The notes: a model not told the origin generated them from the sequence alone. 64,000 nucleotides of DNA from Rhodococcus sp. B50 (GCF_013602415.1 NZ_WPAG02000002.1:3723480-3787479); one strand, 5' to 3'. Positions 29,748 to 39,013 are shown, counted from the first letter of the stretch. Made by a program: numbers and translations.

Positions 29748-30243
29748 CGTGCATCGCTTCCTCGGACGGCACGTACTCCTCCTGCGCCCCGGCGAAGTCG
29801 CGGACCTGGGCGGTGAACTCCTCGGTGGAACCGTCCGCGAACTCGAGCGTGACGCTCACCGCACTGCCGGGCCGGAGGGGTTCGACGAGGTCCATGAGCA
29901 TGAGGTGATCGCCGCCGGGAGCGAGAGTGTGGGTCGTGCCGGCAGGGATGACGAGCCCGTCGCCCATCTCCTGCATGACCATCGACGTTCCTTCGGCGGA
30001 CACCATCTCGTGCAGTTCCGTGGATGCGGAGGACGGGCTGGAGGCGCCCACGATGTGCACGTCGCCGCTGTCGGTGTTCTCGATCTCGGCGAAGGCGCCG
30101 GTCATCCCGGTGTCGGATGCCTTCACCCAGGCATCGGAGATGACGACGGCGTCCGCCGAGGTCGTGGGGGCGGTATCGGATCCGCAGGCGGTCGCGAGCA
30201 GTGCCGTCGCGACGACTGCGGTACAGAGCAGTGTCTTCTTCAT
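29731..30243 (-). CDS. PCuAC-type periplasmic copper chaperone lipoprotein
   Basis: A 170-residue lipoprotein: signal peptide MKKTLLCTAV with lipobox LLATAC (Cys20). The mature part is a cupredoxin-like PCuAC (DUF461) domain with the His/Met copper-site pattern H78-x-M80, M88/M90 and H113-x-M115. In other bacteria these proteins carry Cu(I) to cytochrome oxidase CuA or bind copper under stress. The C-terminus MHGGH adds His. ATG 30243 was chosen for the signal peptide; the in-frame upstream reading is low-quality. It is followed by DyP with a 17-base overlap. Confidence 0.92.
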   Translation of the reverse strand: MKKTLLCTAVVATALLATACGSDTAPTTSADAVVISDAWVKASDTGMTGAFAEIENTDSGDVHIVGASSPSSASTELHEMVSAEGTSMVMQEMGDGLVIPAGTTHTLAPGGDHLMLMDLVEPLRPGSAVSVTLEFADGSTEEFTAQVRDFAGAQEEYVPSEEAMHGGHVQ

Positions 30244-30317
30244 GATTCTCCGTGATCGGTGGTGGCCGTCGGGCACACCGGACGAACGGTCGCCGACGAC
30301 GGCGACCGACAGGGGAC

Positions 30318-30821
30318 CTATCGGAGAACTGCGGGCGGCCCGCGGGATCCCACTCCACCGACGAGCCGGACTCCCGGACCCACGCGGGGACGGTCGGTGA
30401 TGCGGATGGATTCCGCGACGGTCACGGGCAGCGCGCGGAACAGCGCGGGGATCATCCGGCACAGAGCCGTGAGGGCGACCTCGCAGCTCCTCTCTGCGCC
30501 CCGGACGAGCAGGGCTGCCACTGCGACGGCCACGGCGTGTGCGACGAGCATCCCGGGTGCCGGGGTGTGCAGGTGACCGTCGTGCAGTCCGAGCACGAGG
30601 TGTCCTGCAATCTGGCCGAGGACGAGGAGCAGCGGCACCGGGAGCCGGGTCTCCGCGGCGAGCATCCCTGAGGCGACCGCGAGCCCGGCGAGGAAGACCA
30701 GAGCGTCCTGCTGCGGCACGGCACCGCCGGCAACTGCGTGCGCGGCGATGCTCAGGGTTGCCGAGAGTCCGCACACGAAGACCGCGCGTACGCGCCTCAC
30801 GGTCTCCACATCGACGGCCAT
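30318..30821 (-). CDS. Small multi-pass membrane protein upstream of PCuAC gene
   Basis: A 167-residue protein with about four hydrophobic segments (about residues 13-30, 38-55, 60-76 and 88-106), a His-rich loop GLHDGHLHTPAPG between the third and fourth, and a basic C-terminus. It is 74 bases upstream of the PCuAC gene on the same strand and likely starts the operon. The His-rich loop and context suggest a copper-related membrane function (inference). No family name recognised. Confidence 0.7.
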   Translation of the reverse strand: MAVDVETVRRVRAVFVCGLSATLSIAAHAVAGGAVPQQDALVFLAGLAVASGMLAAETRLPVPLLLVLGQIAGHLVLGLHDGHLHTPAPGMLVAHAVAVAVAALLVRGAERSCEVALTALCRMIPALFRALPVTVAESIRITDRPRVGPGVRLVGGVGSRGPPAVLR

Positions 30822-30849
30822 GTGGCCAGAATACTTCCCTCACCTGCGA

Positions 30850-30868
30850 TTACTACTCGATGTAGTAA
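30850..30868. promoter_or_regulatory. Inverted repeat in the divergent promoter region
   Basis: TTACTAC-N5-GTAGTAA: perfect seven-base arms, 29 bases upstream of the membrane-protein/PCuAC/DyP operon and about 98 bases upstream of the divergent FtsX gene. It is a strong candidate operator. It is unlike IdeR or CsoR boxes; a TetR- or BlaI/CopY-type regulator is possible. Confidence 0.6.
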
Positions 30869-30965
30869 CCATCACCAAAGATAACGACAGCGCGTCGGTA
30901 AGATATCGACGTGCCGTCGAAAAGATCGAGGGCACATGTCCGGTCCAGCCCACGAAGGACTCCAC

Positions 30966-32096
30966 ATGTTTCTTGCCATGCGCGAACTGTGGTTCGCGCG
31001 CACCCGCTTCCTGTTGATGGGCGCCGTCGTCGCGCTCATCTCGATCCTCATGGTGATCCTGTCCGGCCTGTCGTCCGGTCTCGTCGTCGACGGCGTCTCC
31101 GCACTGCAGCGCACACCGGTCCAGGCATTCGCCTTCGCCGAAGGAACCAAGACCGACTCCGCGTTCTCCCGGTCCGTGGTCACGGAAGACCAGGCAGACA
31201 CCTGGCGTGCCCGCCCGGACGTCGCTCGAGCCGAACTGTTCGGCAACACCATCGTCAACGCGAAGACCGACGGAGGGGTCCCCGTCGACCTCACGCTCTT
31301 CGGCATCCGGCCAGGCTCGTTCCTCGAACCCTCGGTCGCCGAAGGTGCACCGCTCGGCGGTGACACCGATGTCGTCCTCAGCGACAGCGCCCGCGACACC
31401 GGCGTCGAACTCGGCGACACGATCGTCGTCGATCGTCTCGGTACCCGGCTGAACGTCGTCGGGTTCACCTCGGACAAGCGCACCTTCGGTCACGTCGACG
31501 TCGCCTACCTGCCGCTGAACACCTGGCAGGAAATCCACGCCGGGGTCCGCCTCGGTGAGCAGGTCCCTCCGAGCGCGTACACCGAAGCCAGCGTGGTCGC
31601 GATCGAGGGTGTGGACGGAGCACTGCCCGACCTCGCCGCCGGCGACGCGGAGGCCGGCACAGCGTCGAAGACCCTGGAGGAATCGTTCGACTCCTCCCCC
31701 GGCTACAGCGCCGAGATGATGACGATGTCGATGATCACCGCCTTCCTCTACGCGATCTCAGCCCTCGTCGTGGGAGCGTTCTTCACGATCTGGACCGTGC
31801 AGCGCAGCCGTGAGATCGCCGTCCTCCGAGCCATGGGTGCCTCCACCGGATTCCTCCTGCGCGACGCCCTCCTGCAGGCCGTGATCGTGCTCGTCGGCTC
31901 GGTCGCCTTCGGTGTGCTCGTCGGTCTCGGCCTCGGGTCGGGTCTCGAGGGCAGCGGCATGCCGTTCGTTCTCGAATCCGGCCCCATCCTTCAAGGTGCC
32001 GTCCTGCTCGTCGTCCTCGGCCTGCTCGGCGCCGCCCTTGCCGTGGTCCGCATCGTCCGTGTCGATCCGCTCGCCGCCCTGGGAGAGAACAGATGA
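30966..32096 (+). CDS. FtsX-like ABC transporter permease
   Basis: A 376-residue MacB/FtsX-type permease: a first membrane helix (about 12-36), a large extracytoplasmic domain (about 40-240), then three helices (about 255-280, 300-325 and 340-360) with the conserved ALRAMGAS-type cytoplasmic loop, and a C-terminus ending DPLAALGE. Such permeases work with a LolD-like ATPase to move lipids, peptides or drugs or to transmit signals. ATG 30966 (MFLAMRELWFAR) was chosen because GAAGGA lies upstream and the membrane domain starts at once. It overlaps the ATPase gene by four bases. Confidence 0.9.
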   Translation: MFLAMRELWFARTRFLLMGAVVALISILMVILSGLSSGLVVDGVSALQRTPVQAFAFAEGTKTDSAFSRSVVTEDQADTWRARPDVARAELFGNTIVNAKTDGGVPVDLTLFGIRPGSFLEPSVAEGAPLGGDTDVVLSDSARDTGVELGDTIVVDRLGTRLNVVGFTSDKRTFGHVDVAYLPLNTWQEIHAGVRLGEQVPPSAYTEASVVAIEGVDGALPDLAAGDAEAGTASKTLEESFDSSPGYSAEMMTMSMITAFLYAISALVVGAFFTIWTVQRSREIAVLRAMGASTGFLLRDALLQAVIVLVGSVAFGVLVGLGLGSGLEGSGMPFVLESGPILQGAVLLVVLGLLGAALAVVRIVRVDPLAALGENR

Positions 32097-32773
32097 CCGT
32101 CACCACCTCCACCGGTCTTGCACTGTCCGACGTCTGCCTGTCCTTCGGCGACGGCGACAGCACGGTCCGCGCCCTCGATCACGTCGACCTGGACGTCGGG
32201 TCGGGTGAACTCGTCGCCATCGTCGGGCCGTCCGGTGCCGGCAAGTCGAGTCTGCTGGCGGTCGCCGGTAGCCTCAGCCGACCCACGTCCGGCACGGTGA
32301 GCGTCGACGGCATCGACGTGACCGCGCTCGACCCGCGGGCGACGGCGAAGCTGCGCCGGGAACGGGTCGGCTTCGTGTTCCAGTCCGGCAACCTCCTCCC
32401 CGCACTGACCGCACGCGATCAGCTGCTCCTCGTCGAGAAGATCGCTGGACGCCCCGGACGGAACCCCGACGAGCTGCTCGCCTCGGTGGGCATGGAACAC
32501 CGCGCCCACCGGCGGCCCGGGCAGCTCTCGGGCGGTGAGCGTCAACGTGTCGGCATCGCGCGGGCCCTGATGGCCGAACCGTCGTTGTTGCTCGTCGACG
32601 AACCCACCGCCGCACTCGATCGGAAACGCAGCCACGAGATCGTCGAGCTGCTGGCACGGGAAACCCATACCAGTGGAGTGGCTACGATCGTGGTCACCCA
32701 TGACCACGACATCCTGCGGCACTGCGACCGCGTGCTCGAGATGGTCGACGGAAGACTTCGACCGCACGACTGA
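32093..32773 (+). CDS. ABC transporter ATP-binding protein (LolD/MacB type)
   Basis: A 226-residue ATPase with Walker A GPSGAGKSS (about 43-51), Q-loop FVFQSGNLLPALTA, signature LSGGERQRVGIARAL (about 142-156), Walker B LLLVDEPTAALD (about 162-173) and the H-switch TIVVTHD. Pairs with the FtsX permease (ATGA overlap). A TetR regulator follows 31 bases later, indicating that this exporter operon is probably autoregulated. Confidence 0.93.
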   Translation: MTVTTSTGLALSDVCLSFGDGDSTVRALDHVDLDVGSGELVAIVGPSGAGKSSLLAVAGSLSRPTSGTVSVDGIDVTALDPRATAKLRRERVGFVFQSGNLLPALTARDQLLLVEKIAGRPGRNPDELLASVGMEHRAHRRPGQLSGGERQRVGIARALMAEPSLLLVDEPTAALDRKRSHEIVELLARETHTSGVATIVVTHDHDILRHCDRVLEMVDGRLRPHD

Positions 32774-32804
32774 ACGGTCGACAGCTGAACGAGGAGGGCC
32801 GGCG

Positions 32805-33377
32805 GTGCCGAAGATTTCCGCAGCGACGGTCGCGGAGCATCGTGCCGCGCAGCGTCGTGCCCTCCTCGACGCGGCGCTCGAACTCCTCGCCGAGAAACCG
32901 GAGCAGGCACCCTCGCTCGGCGATGTCGCCCGTCGTGCGGGTCTGGCCCGGTCGAGCGTCTACAACTACTTCGATTCGCGCGACGACCTGCTGCACGCGG
33001 TCGTCGTCGACATGTTCCCTCGCTGGAACACGCGCGTGGTCGAGGCGATGGATAAGGTGTCCGATCCGGCGGAGCGGGTGCTGACGTACATCGATGTCAA
33101 TCTGCAGCTCGTCGCCGAGGGCGAGCACGCGATCGTCGGTGCGCTCGCCACCTTCACGCCTCAGGCGTTCAGCGACGAGAGCATGCACGCCATGCATCAG
33201 GACTTGGTCCTCCCCCTCGTCGAAGCGCTGCAGGCCCTCGGAGTCGCGGATCCCGAACTCGATGCCGAGCTCGTCACCGCGCTCGTGCACAAGGGAACGG
33301 AACTGATCGAGGCCGGTCGTGGACTCGACGACGTACGCGTCTCGATCCGGCGGGTTCTCACCATCGCACTGGCCTGA
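32805..33377 (+). CDS. TetR-family transcriptional regulator
   Basis: A 190-residue regulator. The N-terminal HTH (about 18-62) includes RRALLDAALELLAEK, SLGDVARRAGLARSSVYNYF and SRDDLL. The C-terminal helical domain is a ligand/dimer domain without recognised motifs. GTG 32805 follows GAGGAGGG by seven bases; an upstream in-frame reading enters the ATPase gene. As the third gene of the FtsX-ABC unit it probably represses the exporter, perhaps at the inverted repeat at 30850-30868. A parS site begins at the stop codon. Confidence 0.93.
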   Translation: MPKISAATVAEHRAAQRRALLDAALELLAEKPEQAPSLGDVARRAGLARSSVYNYFDSRDDLLHAVVVDMFPRWNTRVVEAMDKVSDPAERVLTYIDVNLQLVAEGEHAIVGALATFTPQAFSDESMHAMHQDLVLPLVEALQALGVADPELDAELVTALVHKGTELIEAGRGLDDVRVSIRRVLTIALA

Positions 33378-33393
33378 TGTTTCACGTGAAACG
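33378..33393. promoter_or_regulatory. parS-like centromere site, distant from main cluster
   Basis: TGTTTCACGTGAAACG matches the 16-bp ParB-binding consensus TGTTTCACGTGAAACA in 15 of 16 positions. It lies right after the TetR stop, about 24 kb from the parAB cluster and about 18 kb from oriC on the gyrase side. Confidence 0.85.
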
Positions 33394-33413
33394 GCGCACC
33401 GGTTAGGGACCGT

Positions 33414-33875
33414 TCACGATCCCCTCGGGATCGGAAGTTCCCTCAGTGGATCACCCCCGTCGACGAACAGGCGCGCATCCGGACGCGTCGCAGCAGCTAT
33501 CCGCTCCAGAGCCGCCCTGCCCGCAGAGGGATGCCGACCGTCCAGCGCACCGACCCGGACCGCGAAGACGAGATCGAACGGCGCCTCGTCGTCGGCCGGG
33601 ACGAAATCCTCCACGGCGACACAGCGCGCACGCAACCGGCCCGCAGCGATCAGAGCTCCCGACGACGAGGTCAACCGGTCGATCGCCGCCCGGGACCGGT
33701 CGATGGCGAGGATGTGCCCGGTGGTCAACCGGTCGGCGATCGCACGCGCTGCAGCCCCGGGTCCACAGCCGATCTCCAGCACCCTCAGGTGCGGCTCCAG
33801 AGGTAGGGCAGCGACGATCTCGGCGAGTCGCGGCGAGAGGCGGGAAGTCACCCTTCGAGTGTGGAATGTGGGCAC
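33414..33875 (-). CDS. Class I SAM-dependent methyltransferase
   Basis: A 153-residue small methyltransferase. Motif I is VLEIGCGPGAAARAIA (about 32-47), followed by an acidic strand end LAIDRS (about 57-62) and motif IV-like FDLVFAVRVG (about 99-108). It is short, containing little beyond the SAM-binding domain, so the target is unknown (small molecule or protein). GTG 33875 is used; GTG 33851 (TSRLSPRL) is also possible. It converges on the TetR gene. Confidence 0.75.
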   Translation of the reverse strand: MPTFHTRRVTSRLSPRLAEIVAALPLEPHLRVLEIGCGPGAAARAIADRLTTGHILAIDRSRAAIDRLTSSSGALIAAGRLRARCVAVEDFVPADDEAPFDLVFAVRVGALDGRHPSAGRAALERIAAATRPDARLFVDGGDPLRELPIPRGS

Positions 33876-33887
33876 ACGGGCCGGGGC

Positions 33888-33928
33888 AGCAAAAGAGAAA
33901 GGGCGCTTCCGAAAGATCGGAAACGCCC
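33888..33928 (-). terminator. Terminator downstream of tRNA-Ala
   Basis: GGGCGCTTCCGA (33901-33912) pairs with TCGGAAACGCCC (33917-33928) with one mismatch and a 4-base loop; on the minus strand it is followed by UUUCUCUUUU. It ends the tRNA-Ile/tRNA-Ala transcript. Confidence 0.85.
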
Positions 33929-33949
33929 TTACCTGTATTCATGTGATTG

Positions 33950-34022
33950 TGGAGCCTAGGAGATTCGAACTCCTGACATCTGCCTTGCAAAGGCAGCGCT
34001 CTACCAACTGAGCTAAGGCCCC
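33950..34022 (-). tRNA. tRNA-Ala (anticodon TGC)
   Basis: A 73-base cloverleaf on the minus strand: acceptor GGGGCCT/AGGCTCC (one G-U), D arm TAGCTCAGTTGGTAGAGC, anticodon loop CTGCC-TTTGCAA-GGCAG (TGC) and T arm GGAGTTCGAATCTCC. No encoded CCA. Located with tRNA-Ile between gyrA and cwsA as in mycobacteria. Confidence 0.98.
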
Positions 34023-34032
34023 GTCCGCCGCT

Positions 34033-34134
34033 TCAGCGACTGGGAACCACGTGCCATTCGTCTTCGCTCCGAAGCATGCGAGCGATTCCGAGAACGATCA
34101 GAATCCCGGTTCCCACGAGCGCGAGAACCTTCAT
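34033..34134 (-). CDS. Tiny protein between the two tRNAs (DLW-39-like)
   Basis: A 33-residue protein starting MKVLALVGTGILIVLGIA with one hydrophobic helix (about residues 3-18), then RMLRSEDEW and a short tail. GGAAGG lies nine bases before ATG 34134; an ATG at 34143 would add three residues. Actinobacteria commonly have a conserved protein of about 39 residues (DLW-39 family, one helix then acidic residues before a Trp) in this spot near gyrA and tRNA genes. The match here is to that architecture and position (the ending is DEW, not DLW). Function unknown. Confidence 0.6.
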   Translation of the reverse strand: MKVLALVGTGILIVLGIARMLRSEDEWHVVPSR

Positions 34135-34159
34135 TCCGATCATCCTTCCGGCACGGGAG

Positions 34160-34233
34160 TGGGCCTAGGAGGACTTGAACCTCCGACCTCTTCGTTATCA
34201 GCGAAGCGCTCTAACCGCCTGAGCTATAGGCCC
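34160..34233 (-). tRNA. tRNA-Ile (anticodon GAT)
   Basis: A 74-base cloverleaf on the minus strand: acceptor GGGCCTA/TAGGCCC, D arm TAGCTCAGGCGGTTAGAGC, anticodon loop CTTCG-CTGATAA-CGAAG (GAT) and T arm GGAGGTTCAAGTCCTCC. No encoded CCA. Confidence 0.98.
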
Positions 34234-34308
34234 TCGAACCGAGATGGAACACTACCCCACCGGGGCCGCCGGAAACAAATCGCCTCGGCGGGGCAGCGTT
34301 CCTGCAGG

Positions 34309-35526
34309 TCAATCCGGGTCGGCGAGGGTCGCCTGAACACCACCGACGAGATCGGTGCAGAGGTTGTAGATGAACGCGCCGAGGGTCGCGAGAGCCGTCA
34401 GCAGCACCGTGTTGGCGATGCCGATGATCGTCGCGTAGCCGAACACCTGGCCGGCCGAGACGAGCGCACCACTACCGGAGTCGGAGACGATGTCGGTGAA
34501 CGCACTGTTGAGGCGTTCCCACACCCCCATACCGGCCAGCACGCCGTAGAGCAGGCCCACCGCGATCATCCATACGAAGAACAGCGACACCGAGATCACC
34601 GACGAGATCTTCAGCATCGACCACGGGTCGATACGGCGGATCTGGACGGTGGCCCGCAGCGGTCCGGTAGCAGGGATCGCCGTGGGAACCGCAGTCGTGG
34701 CGGCGGTCGCGCTCACCTGAGGGGTCTCCCCCGTGCTCGGCGAGCCGGACGACGGATGTTTCACGGCGGACAGATCCGGCAGATCCTTGGCGAGATCCTT
34801 GCGCTCGATGTGCCGGGTAGGGCCGTCGATGACCGCCGACTTCGCCTTCACCGCGGCAGCCCGATCCGCCTTCGCCGCGGCGACCCGGTCGGCCGCCGCG
34901 CGAGCGGCGTCTCCAGTACCGGCCGGGCGAGCCCCTCCGGTGGCCTTGGGAGCGGCCGTACCCGTCACGACGGGACGCGTCGACGGATTCGTACCGCCGG
35001 CCGCAGCGCCCTTACCCGCCGACGCAGCGGGACGCTGAGACGATCCGCCCTGTTCGGAGAGGCCGGGGCCGACACCGGGAACGTTCGTCTGCGGAGCGTT
35101 CTGCGGGGCACCCGACTGCGCCGAGGCCGTTCCCCGCTGCCAGGGAGGGGTCGGGCCGCCGGAGCGAGGCATCTGCCCTGTGCGCCCCTGACCGTCGGCC
35201 GCGGATGCACCACCGGACTTCGGGGCGTCGCCCTGAACAGACTTCTCCGGGGCCGCATTCGACGGCGCCTCGGCGGCCTTCTGCGCGGGTGCCGCATCTG
35301 CCGGGGGACGCGGCTGCGCCGGCGCTTCCGCTGTCGGACCGGACGAGCCCTGCGCCGGTACCCCGGTTGTCTGAGACGGGCGATTCCCCGGCGCCGGTTT
35401 CTGCTCCGGTGCCGGGCCCCGCTGCTCGCCCGGCTTCTCGGGCTTCACCTCGTTCTCTGTACGGTCCTCCGGCTTCCGACCGGGTTGCCCGCGATCGGCC
35501 CCGTTCGGTCCCTGGGGAGTGCTCAC
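34309..35526 (-). CDS. DUF3566 membrane protein downstream of gyrA
   Basis: A 405-residue protein. Residues 1-280 are disordered, rich in Pro, Ala, Gly, Gln and Lys. The C-terminal DUF3566 domain (about 285-400) begins [16 protein letters not shown] and has two membrane helices (about 305-330 and 365-390) with a loop containing GMGVWERLN. It corresponds to the mycobacterial protein after gyrA. The start follows the gyrA stop with no gap, so the two are co-transcribed. The function is not established; the long tail is longer than usual. Confidence 0.9.
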   Translation of the reverse strand: MSTPQGPNGADRGQPGRKPEDRTENEVKPEKPGEQRGPAPEQKPAPGNRPSQTTGVPAQGSSGPTAEAPAQPRPPADAAPAQKAAEAPSNAAPEKSVQGDAPKSGGASAADGQGRTGQMPRSGGPTPPWQRGTASAQSGAPQNAPQTNVPGVGPGLSEQGGSSQRPAASAGKGAAAGGTNPSTRPVVTGTAAPKATGGARPAGTGDAARAAADRVAAAKADRAAAVKAKSAVIDGPTRHIERKDLAKDLPDLSAVKHPSSGSPSTGETPQVSATAATTAVPTAIPATGPLRATVQIRRIDPWSMLKISSVISVSLFFVWMIAVGLLYGVLAGMGVWERLNSAFTDIVSDSGSGALVSAGQVFGYATIIGIANTVLLTALATLGAFIYNLCTDLVGGVQATLADPD

Positions 35527-38031
35527 TTACGACTCCTTAGCTCCGGCTGCGTCGGCTTCGTCCGGCTCGTCGGCGTTGCGCGCGATCGCGAGCAATGTAT
35601 CGCCCTCGGCCAGATTCATGAGCCGCACGCCCTTGGTCTGACGGCCTGCCTTGCGCACCTGCTTCGCCGCAGTACGGATGACACCGCCGCTCGAGGTGAT
35701 GGCGTACAACTCGTCGTCGTCCTCGACGATGCGTGCGCCGACAAGGGTGCCACGTTTCCGGTCGTACTGGATCGTCAGGACGCCCTTACCGCCGCGACCC
35801 TGCACCGGGTAGTCCTCCATCGCGGTGCGCTTCGCGTAACCGCCGGAGGTTGCGACCAACAGATAAGTGCCTTCCTTGACGACGTTGAGCGAGAGCAACT
35901 TGTCGTCACCGTTGAACCGCATGCCCTGCACACCGGACGTCGCACGGCCCATCGGGCGGAGCGCCTCGTCGGTGGCCGAGAAGCGGATCGACTGGCCCTG
36001 CTCCGACACGAGCAGCAGGTCGTCGTCGGCGGAGCACAGCACGGCGCCCACCATCTCGTCGTCACCGCGCAGGTTGATCGCGACGATGCCACCCGAACGG
36101 TTGGAGTCGAAGTCCGACAGGCGCGACTTCTTCACCAGACCGTTGCGGGTCGCGAGCACCAGGTAGGGCGCGTCCTCGTAGGTCTTGAGACGAATGACGC
36201 CCTGGATGCGCTCGTCGGGCTGGAACGCCAGCAGGTTTGCGACGTGCTGACCACGCGCCGTGCGGTTGGTCTCGGGCAGCTCGTACGCCTTGGCCCGGTA
36301 CACCCGGCCCTTGGTCGTGAAGAACAGCAGCCAGTCGTGGGTGGACGTCACGAAGAAGTGCTTGACGATGTCGTCCTGCTTGAGCTCGGCGCCCCTGACG
36401 CCCTTACCGCCGCGCTTCTGCGAACGATAGAGGTCGGTGCGCGTGCGCTTGGCGTAGCCGGTCTCGGTGATGGTGACGACGACGTCCTCGCGTGCGATGA
36501 GATCCTCGTCGTTGACGTCACCGTCGGCTGCGACCAGCCGCGTACGACGATCATCGCCGTACTTGTCGACGATCTCCTTCAGCTCGTCGCGGACGATCGC
36601 GCGCTGCCGCTCGGGCTTGGCGAGGATGTCCTTGTAGTCCTCGATCTCGCGCTCGATCTCGGCGAGGTCGTCGACGATCTTCTGCCGCTCGAGAGCGGCG
36701 AGGCGACGGAGCTGCATCGCAAGGATCGCGTCGGCCTGGATCTCGTCGACGTCGAGCAGGCGCATGAGGCCTTCACGAGCGATGTCGACGGTCTCGGACG
36801 CACGGATCATTGCGATGACCTCGTCGAGCGCGTCCAAGGCCTTGACGAGGCCACGCAGGATGTGGGCGCGTTCCTCGGCCTTGCGCAGCAGGTAGCGGGT
36901 GCGCCGGACGATGACTTCGACCTGGTGGTTGACGTACAACCGGATCATCTGGTCGAGGCGCAGCGTGCGCGGCACCCCGTCGACGATCGACAGCATGTTG
37001 CAGCCGAAGCTGGTCTGCAGCTGCGTGTGCTTGTACAGGTTGTTGAGGACGACCTTTGCGACGGCGTCGCGACGCACCGTGACGACGATGCGCATACCCA
37101 CACGATCCGAGGACTCGTCGTGAATGTCGGAGATGCCGGCGATCTTGCCATCCCTGACCTGCTCGGCGATCGAGGTGATCAGGTTGTCCGGGTTGACCAT
37201 GTACGGCAACTCGGTGATCACGATGGTGTTGCGGCCCTTGGCGTCCTCTTCGATCTCGACGACGCCGCGCATCTTCACCGAGCCACGACCGGTCGTGTAC
37301 GCGTCGTGGATGCCCTGGCTGCCGGTGATGAGGCCGGCGGTCGGGAAGTCCGGTCCCTTGATCCGTTCCATCACGGCCGCAAGCGTGGTCTCTTCGTCGG
37401 CCTCGAAGTTCTCGAGCGCCCAGTAGATCGCCTCGGCGACTTCACGAAGGTTGTGCGGCGGAATGTTGGTGGCCATACCCACCGCAATGCCACCCGAACC
37501 GTTGATCAACAGGTTGGGGATACGGCTGGGGAGAACCGTGGGTTCCTGCGTGCGGCCGTCGTAGTTCGGCTGGAAATCGACCGTCTCGTGGTCGATCTCC
37601 CGCAGCATCTCCATCGCGAGCGGCGTGAGTCGGCACTCGGTGTACCGCATGGCGGCCGCGCCGTCGTTGCCGCGGGAACCGAAGTTGCCCTGGCCGTCGA
37701 CAAGCGGATAACGCATCGACCACGGCTGGGCCAGTCGCACCAGCGTGTCGTAGATCGACGCGTCGCCGTGCGGGTGGTAGTTGCCCATGGTCTCGGCGAC
37801 CGCGCGCGCCGACTTCACATACCCGCGATCGGGGCGGAAGCCGTTGTCGAACATCGCGTAGAGCACGCGACGGTGCACCGGTTTGAGACCGTCACGCACG
37901 TCGGGCAGAGCACGGCCCACGATCACGCTCATCGCGTAATCGATGTAGCTGCTCTGCATCTCCTGCTGGATGTCGACGGGCTCGATGCGGTCGTGCCCCG
38001 GCCCCTCCGGAGGCAACGTGGTGTCGGTCAT
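35527..38031 (-). CDS. gyrA: DNA gyrase subunit A
   Basis: An 834-residue type II topoisomerase subunit. The catalytic Tyr is Y130 (AAAMRYTE). The quinolone-resistance region reads [10 protein letters not shown] with Ala91, Ser92 and Asp95, the wild-type, susceptible-type residues in mycobacterial alignments (inference on phenotype). The coiled-coil domain and the six-bladed C-terminal domain with GyrA-box-like GRGGKGV and QKRGGKGV repeats are present. It introduces negative supercoils with GyrB. In mycobacteria gyrA follows gyrB directly; here they are about 8.2 kb apart. Confidence 0.98.
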   Translation of the reverse strand: MTDTTLPPEGPGHDRIEPVDIQQEMQSSYIDYAMSVIVGRALPDVRDGLKPVHRRVLYAMFDNGFRPDRGYVKSARAVAETMGNYHPHGDASIYDTLVRLAQPWSMRYPLVDGQGNFGSRGNDGAAAMRYTECRLTPLAMEMLREIDHETVDFQPNYDGRTQEPTVLPSRIPNLLINGSGGIAVGMATNIPPHNLREVAEAIYWALENFEADEETTLAAVMERIKGPDFPTAGLITGSQGIHDAYTTGRGSVKMRGVVEIEEDAKGRNTIVITELPYMVNPDNLITSIAEQVRDGKIAGISDIHDESSDRVGMRIVVTVRRDAVAKVVLNNLYKHTQLQTSFGCNMLSIVDGVPRTLRLDQMIRLYVNHQVEVIVRRTRYLLRKAEERAHILRGLVKALDALDEVIAMIRASETVDIAREGLMRLLDVDEIQADAILAMQLRRLAALERQKIVDDLAEIEREIEDYKDILAKPERQRAIVRDELKEIVDKYGDDRRTRLVAADGDVNDEDLIAREDVVVTITETGYAKRTRTDLYRSQKRGGKGVRGAELKQDDIVKHFFVTSTHDWLLFFTTKGRVYRAKAYELPETNRTARGQHVANLLAFQPDERIQGVIRLKTYEDAPYLVLATRNGLVKKSRLSDFDSNRSGGIVAINLRGDDEMVGAVLCSADDDLLLVSEQGQSIRFSATDEALRPMGRATSGVQGMRFNGDDKLLSLNVVKEGTYLLVATSGGYAKRTAMEDYPVQGRGGKGVLTIQYDRKRGTLVGARIVEDDDELYAITSSGGVIRTAAKQVRKAGRQTKGVRLMNLAEGDTLLAIARNADEPDEADAAGAKES

Positions 38032-38179
38032 GAGCTCCTTCTTCTACTCGGCTCGCACGCCCGGCTCCGGCCTTCGGCCCGACGGACGTCTCGCAACCAC
38101 ACGAGTCTATAGGTGCAGGTCAGCTGGTGCCGAGAAGGACAGGCACTTCACATGCCGAGATCTGTCCGGAACCGAGCTC

Positions 38180-39013
38180 TCACATGTGGGATCCGGTGAC
38201 GGGGTCGCGGTCCACCTGCCGTTCCACCTCCGACGCCCACTGCTCGAGCCGGGCGTCGCGCACGGCGTCCTCCGGGTCGGAGGCGAGCAGCAGCGCTGTG
38301 ATCGGCACGGCCAGGACGATGATGCCGAGAACGAACGCCGGGAAGAGCAGCGACATCACGGTCATGCCTTCCGGCGCGGGCATGCTCGGATCGAGAGTGA
38401 CACGCACACCGGCCATCCCGGTGTAGTGCAACGCCGTGACAGCGCAGCCCATGACGAAGGCGGCGACCAATCGAATCTCGAGGCGCCGGGCTCGGCGGGC
38501 CAGTGCGAGCGCGACCGTGGACGCGACGACACCGATGATCACCGACGCGACGACGAAGCCGATCTCGTGCTCGATCGTGCCGCGGATCCGGATGGCGAAC
38601 ATCCCGCTGTAGTGCATCAAGCTCACGGCAGCACCCATCAGCAGACCGCCGACGAGCAGCCGCACCGATTCCGGCACGCGACGGGTACTGACGGCGTGCA
38701 CGTCGGCGATCCTCAACCCCACGAGAGTCGCGATCACGGCGAGCACAACCGAGAAGACGGTCGGTGCCAGTTCGTAGCGGATGGCCGTGCCCGGTACGGA
38801 GAAACCCATCATGCCGATGAAGTGCATCAGCCAGATACCCACGCCCCCGATGGACAAGGACGCCATGACGAGCCACCAGTTACCGCTGCGCCGAGGCTCC
38901 TCGAGGGACCGGCGGACACAGGACAGTCCGACGAACGACCCCATCACTGCGGTGGCATAGGACAGGAAGAAGACCCACAATCCCATCGAGAAGTGGTGCA
39001 CGTCGTGCGACAC
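38180..39013 (-). CDS. MHYT-domain membrane protein (copy 1)
   Basis: A 277-residue protein with about seven membrane helices and the three MHYT motifs: MHFIGM (about 63-68), MHYSGM (about 132-137) and LHYTGM (about 193-198). MHYT proteins are proposed to bind copper or a diatomic gas (O2, CO, NO) and usually carry an output domain; here only a short charged tail follows, so it is a sensor-like protein with no visible output. It is the gene nearest to gyrA. ATG 39013 begins MSHDVHHFSMG, matching copy 2 (MSHEVHHFSMG). Confidence 0.9.
   Translation of the reverse strand: MSHDVHHFSMGLWVFFLSYATAVMGSFVGLSCVRRSLEEPRRSGNWWLVMASLSIGGVGIWLMHFIGMMGFSVPGTAIRYELAPTVFSVVLAVIATLVGLRIADVHAVSTRRVPESVRLLVGGLLMGAAVSLMHYSGMFAIRIRGTIEHEIGFVVASVIIGVVASTVALALARRARRLEIRLVAAFVMGCAVTALHYTGMAGVRVTLDPSMPAPEGMTVMSLLFPAFVLGIIVLAVPITALLLASDPEDAVRDARLEQWASEVERQVDRDPVTGSHM

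Noticed and set aside
35205..35540. Plus-strand frame opposite the Pro/Ala-rich tail of the DUF3566 protein
   Set aside because: Low-complexity mirror of the tail; no independent support.
34051..38112. A 1353-codon open frame antisense to gyrA and the DUF3566 gene
   Set aside because: It crosses two tRNA-side elements and mirrors gyrA codons; no family features or ribosome site.
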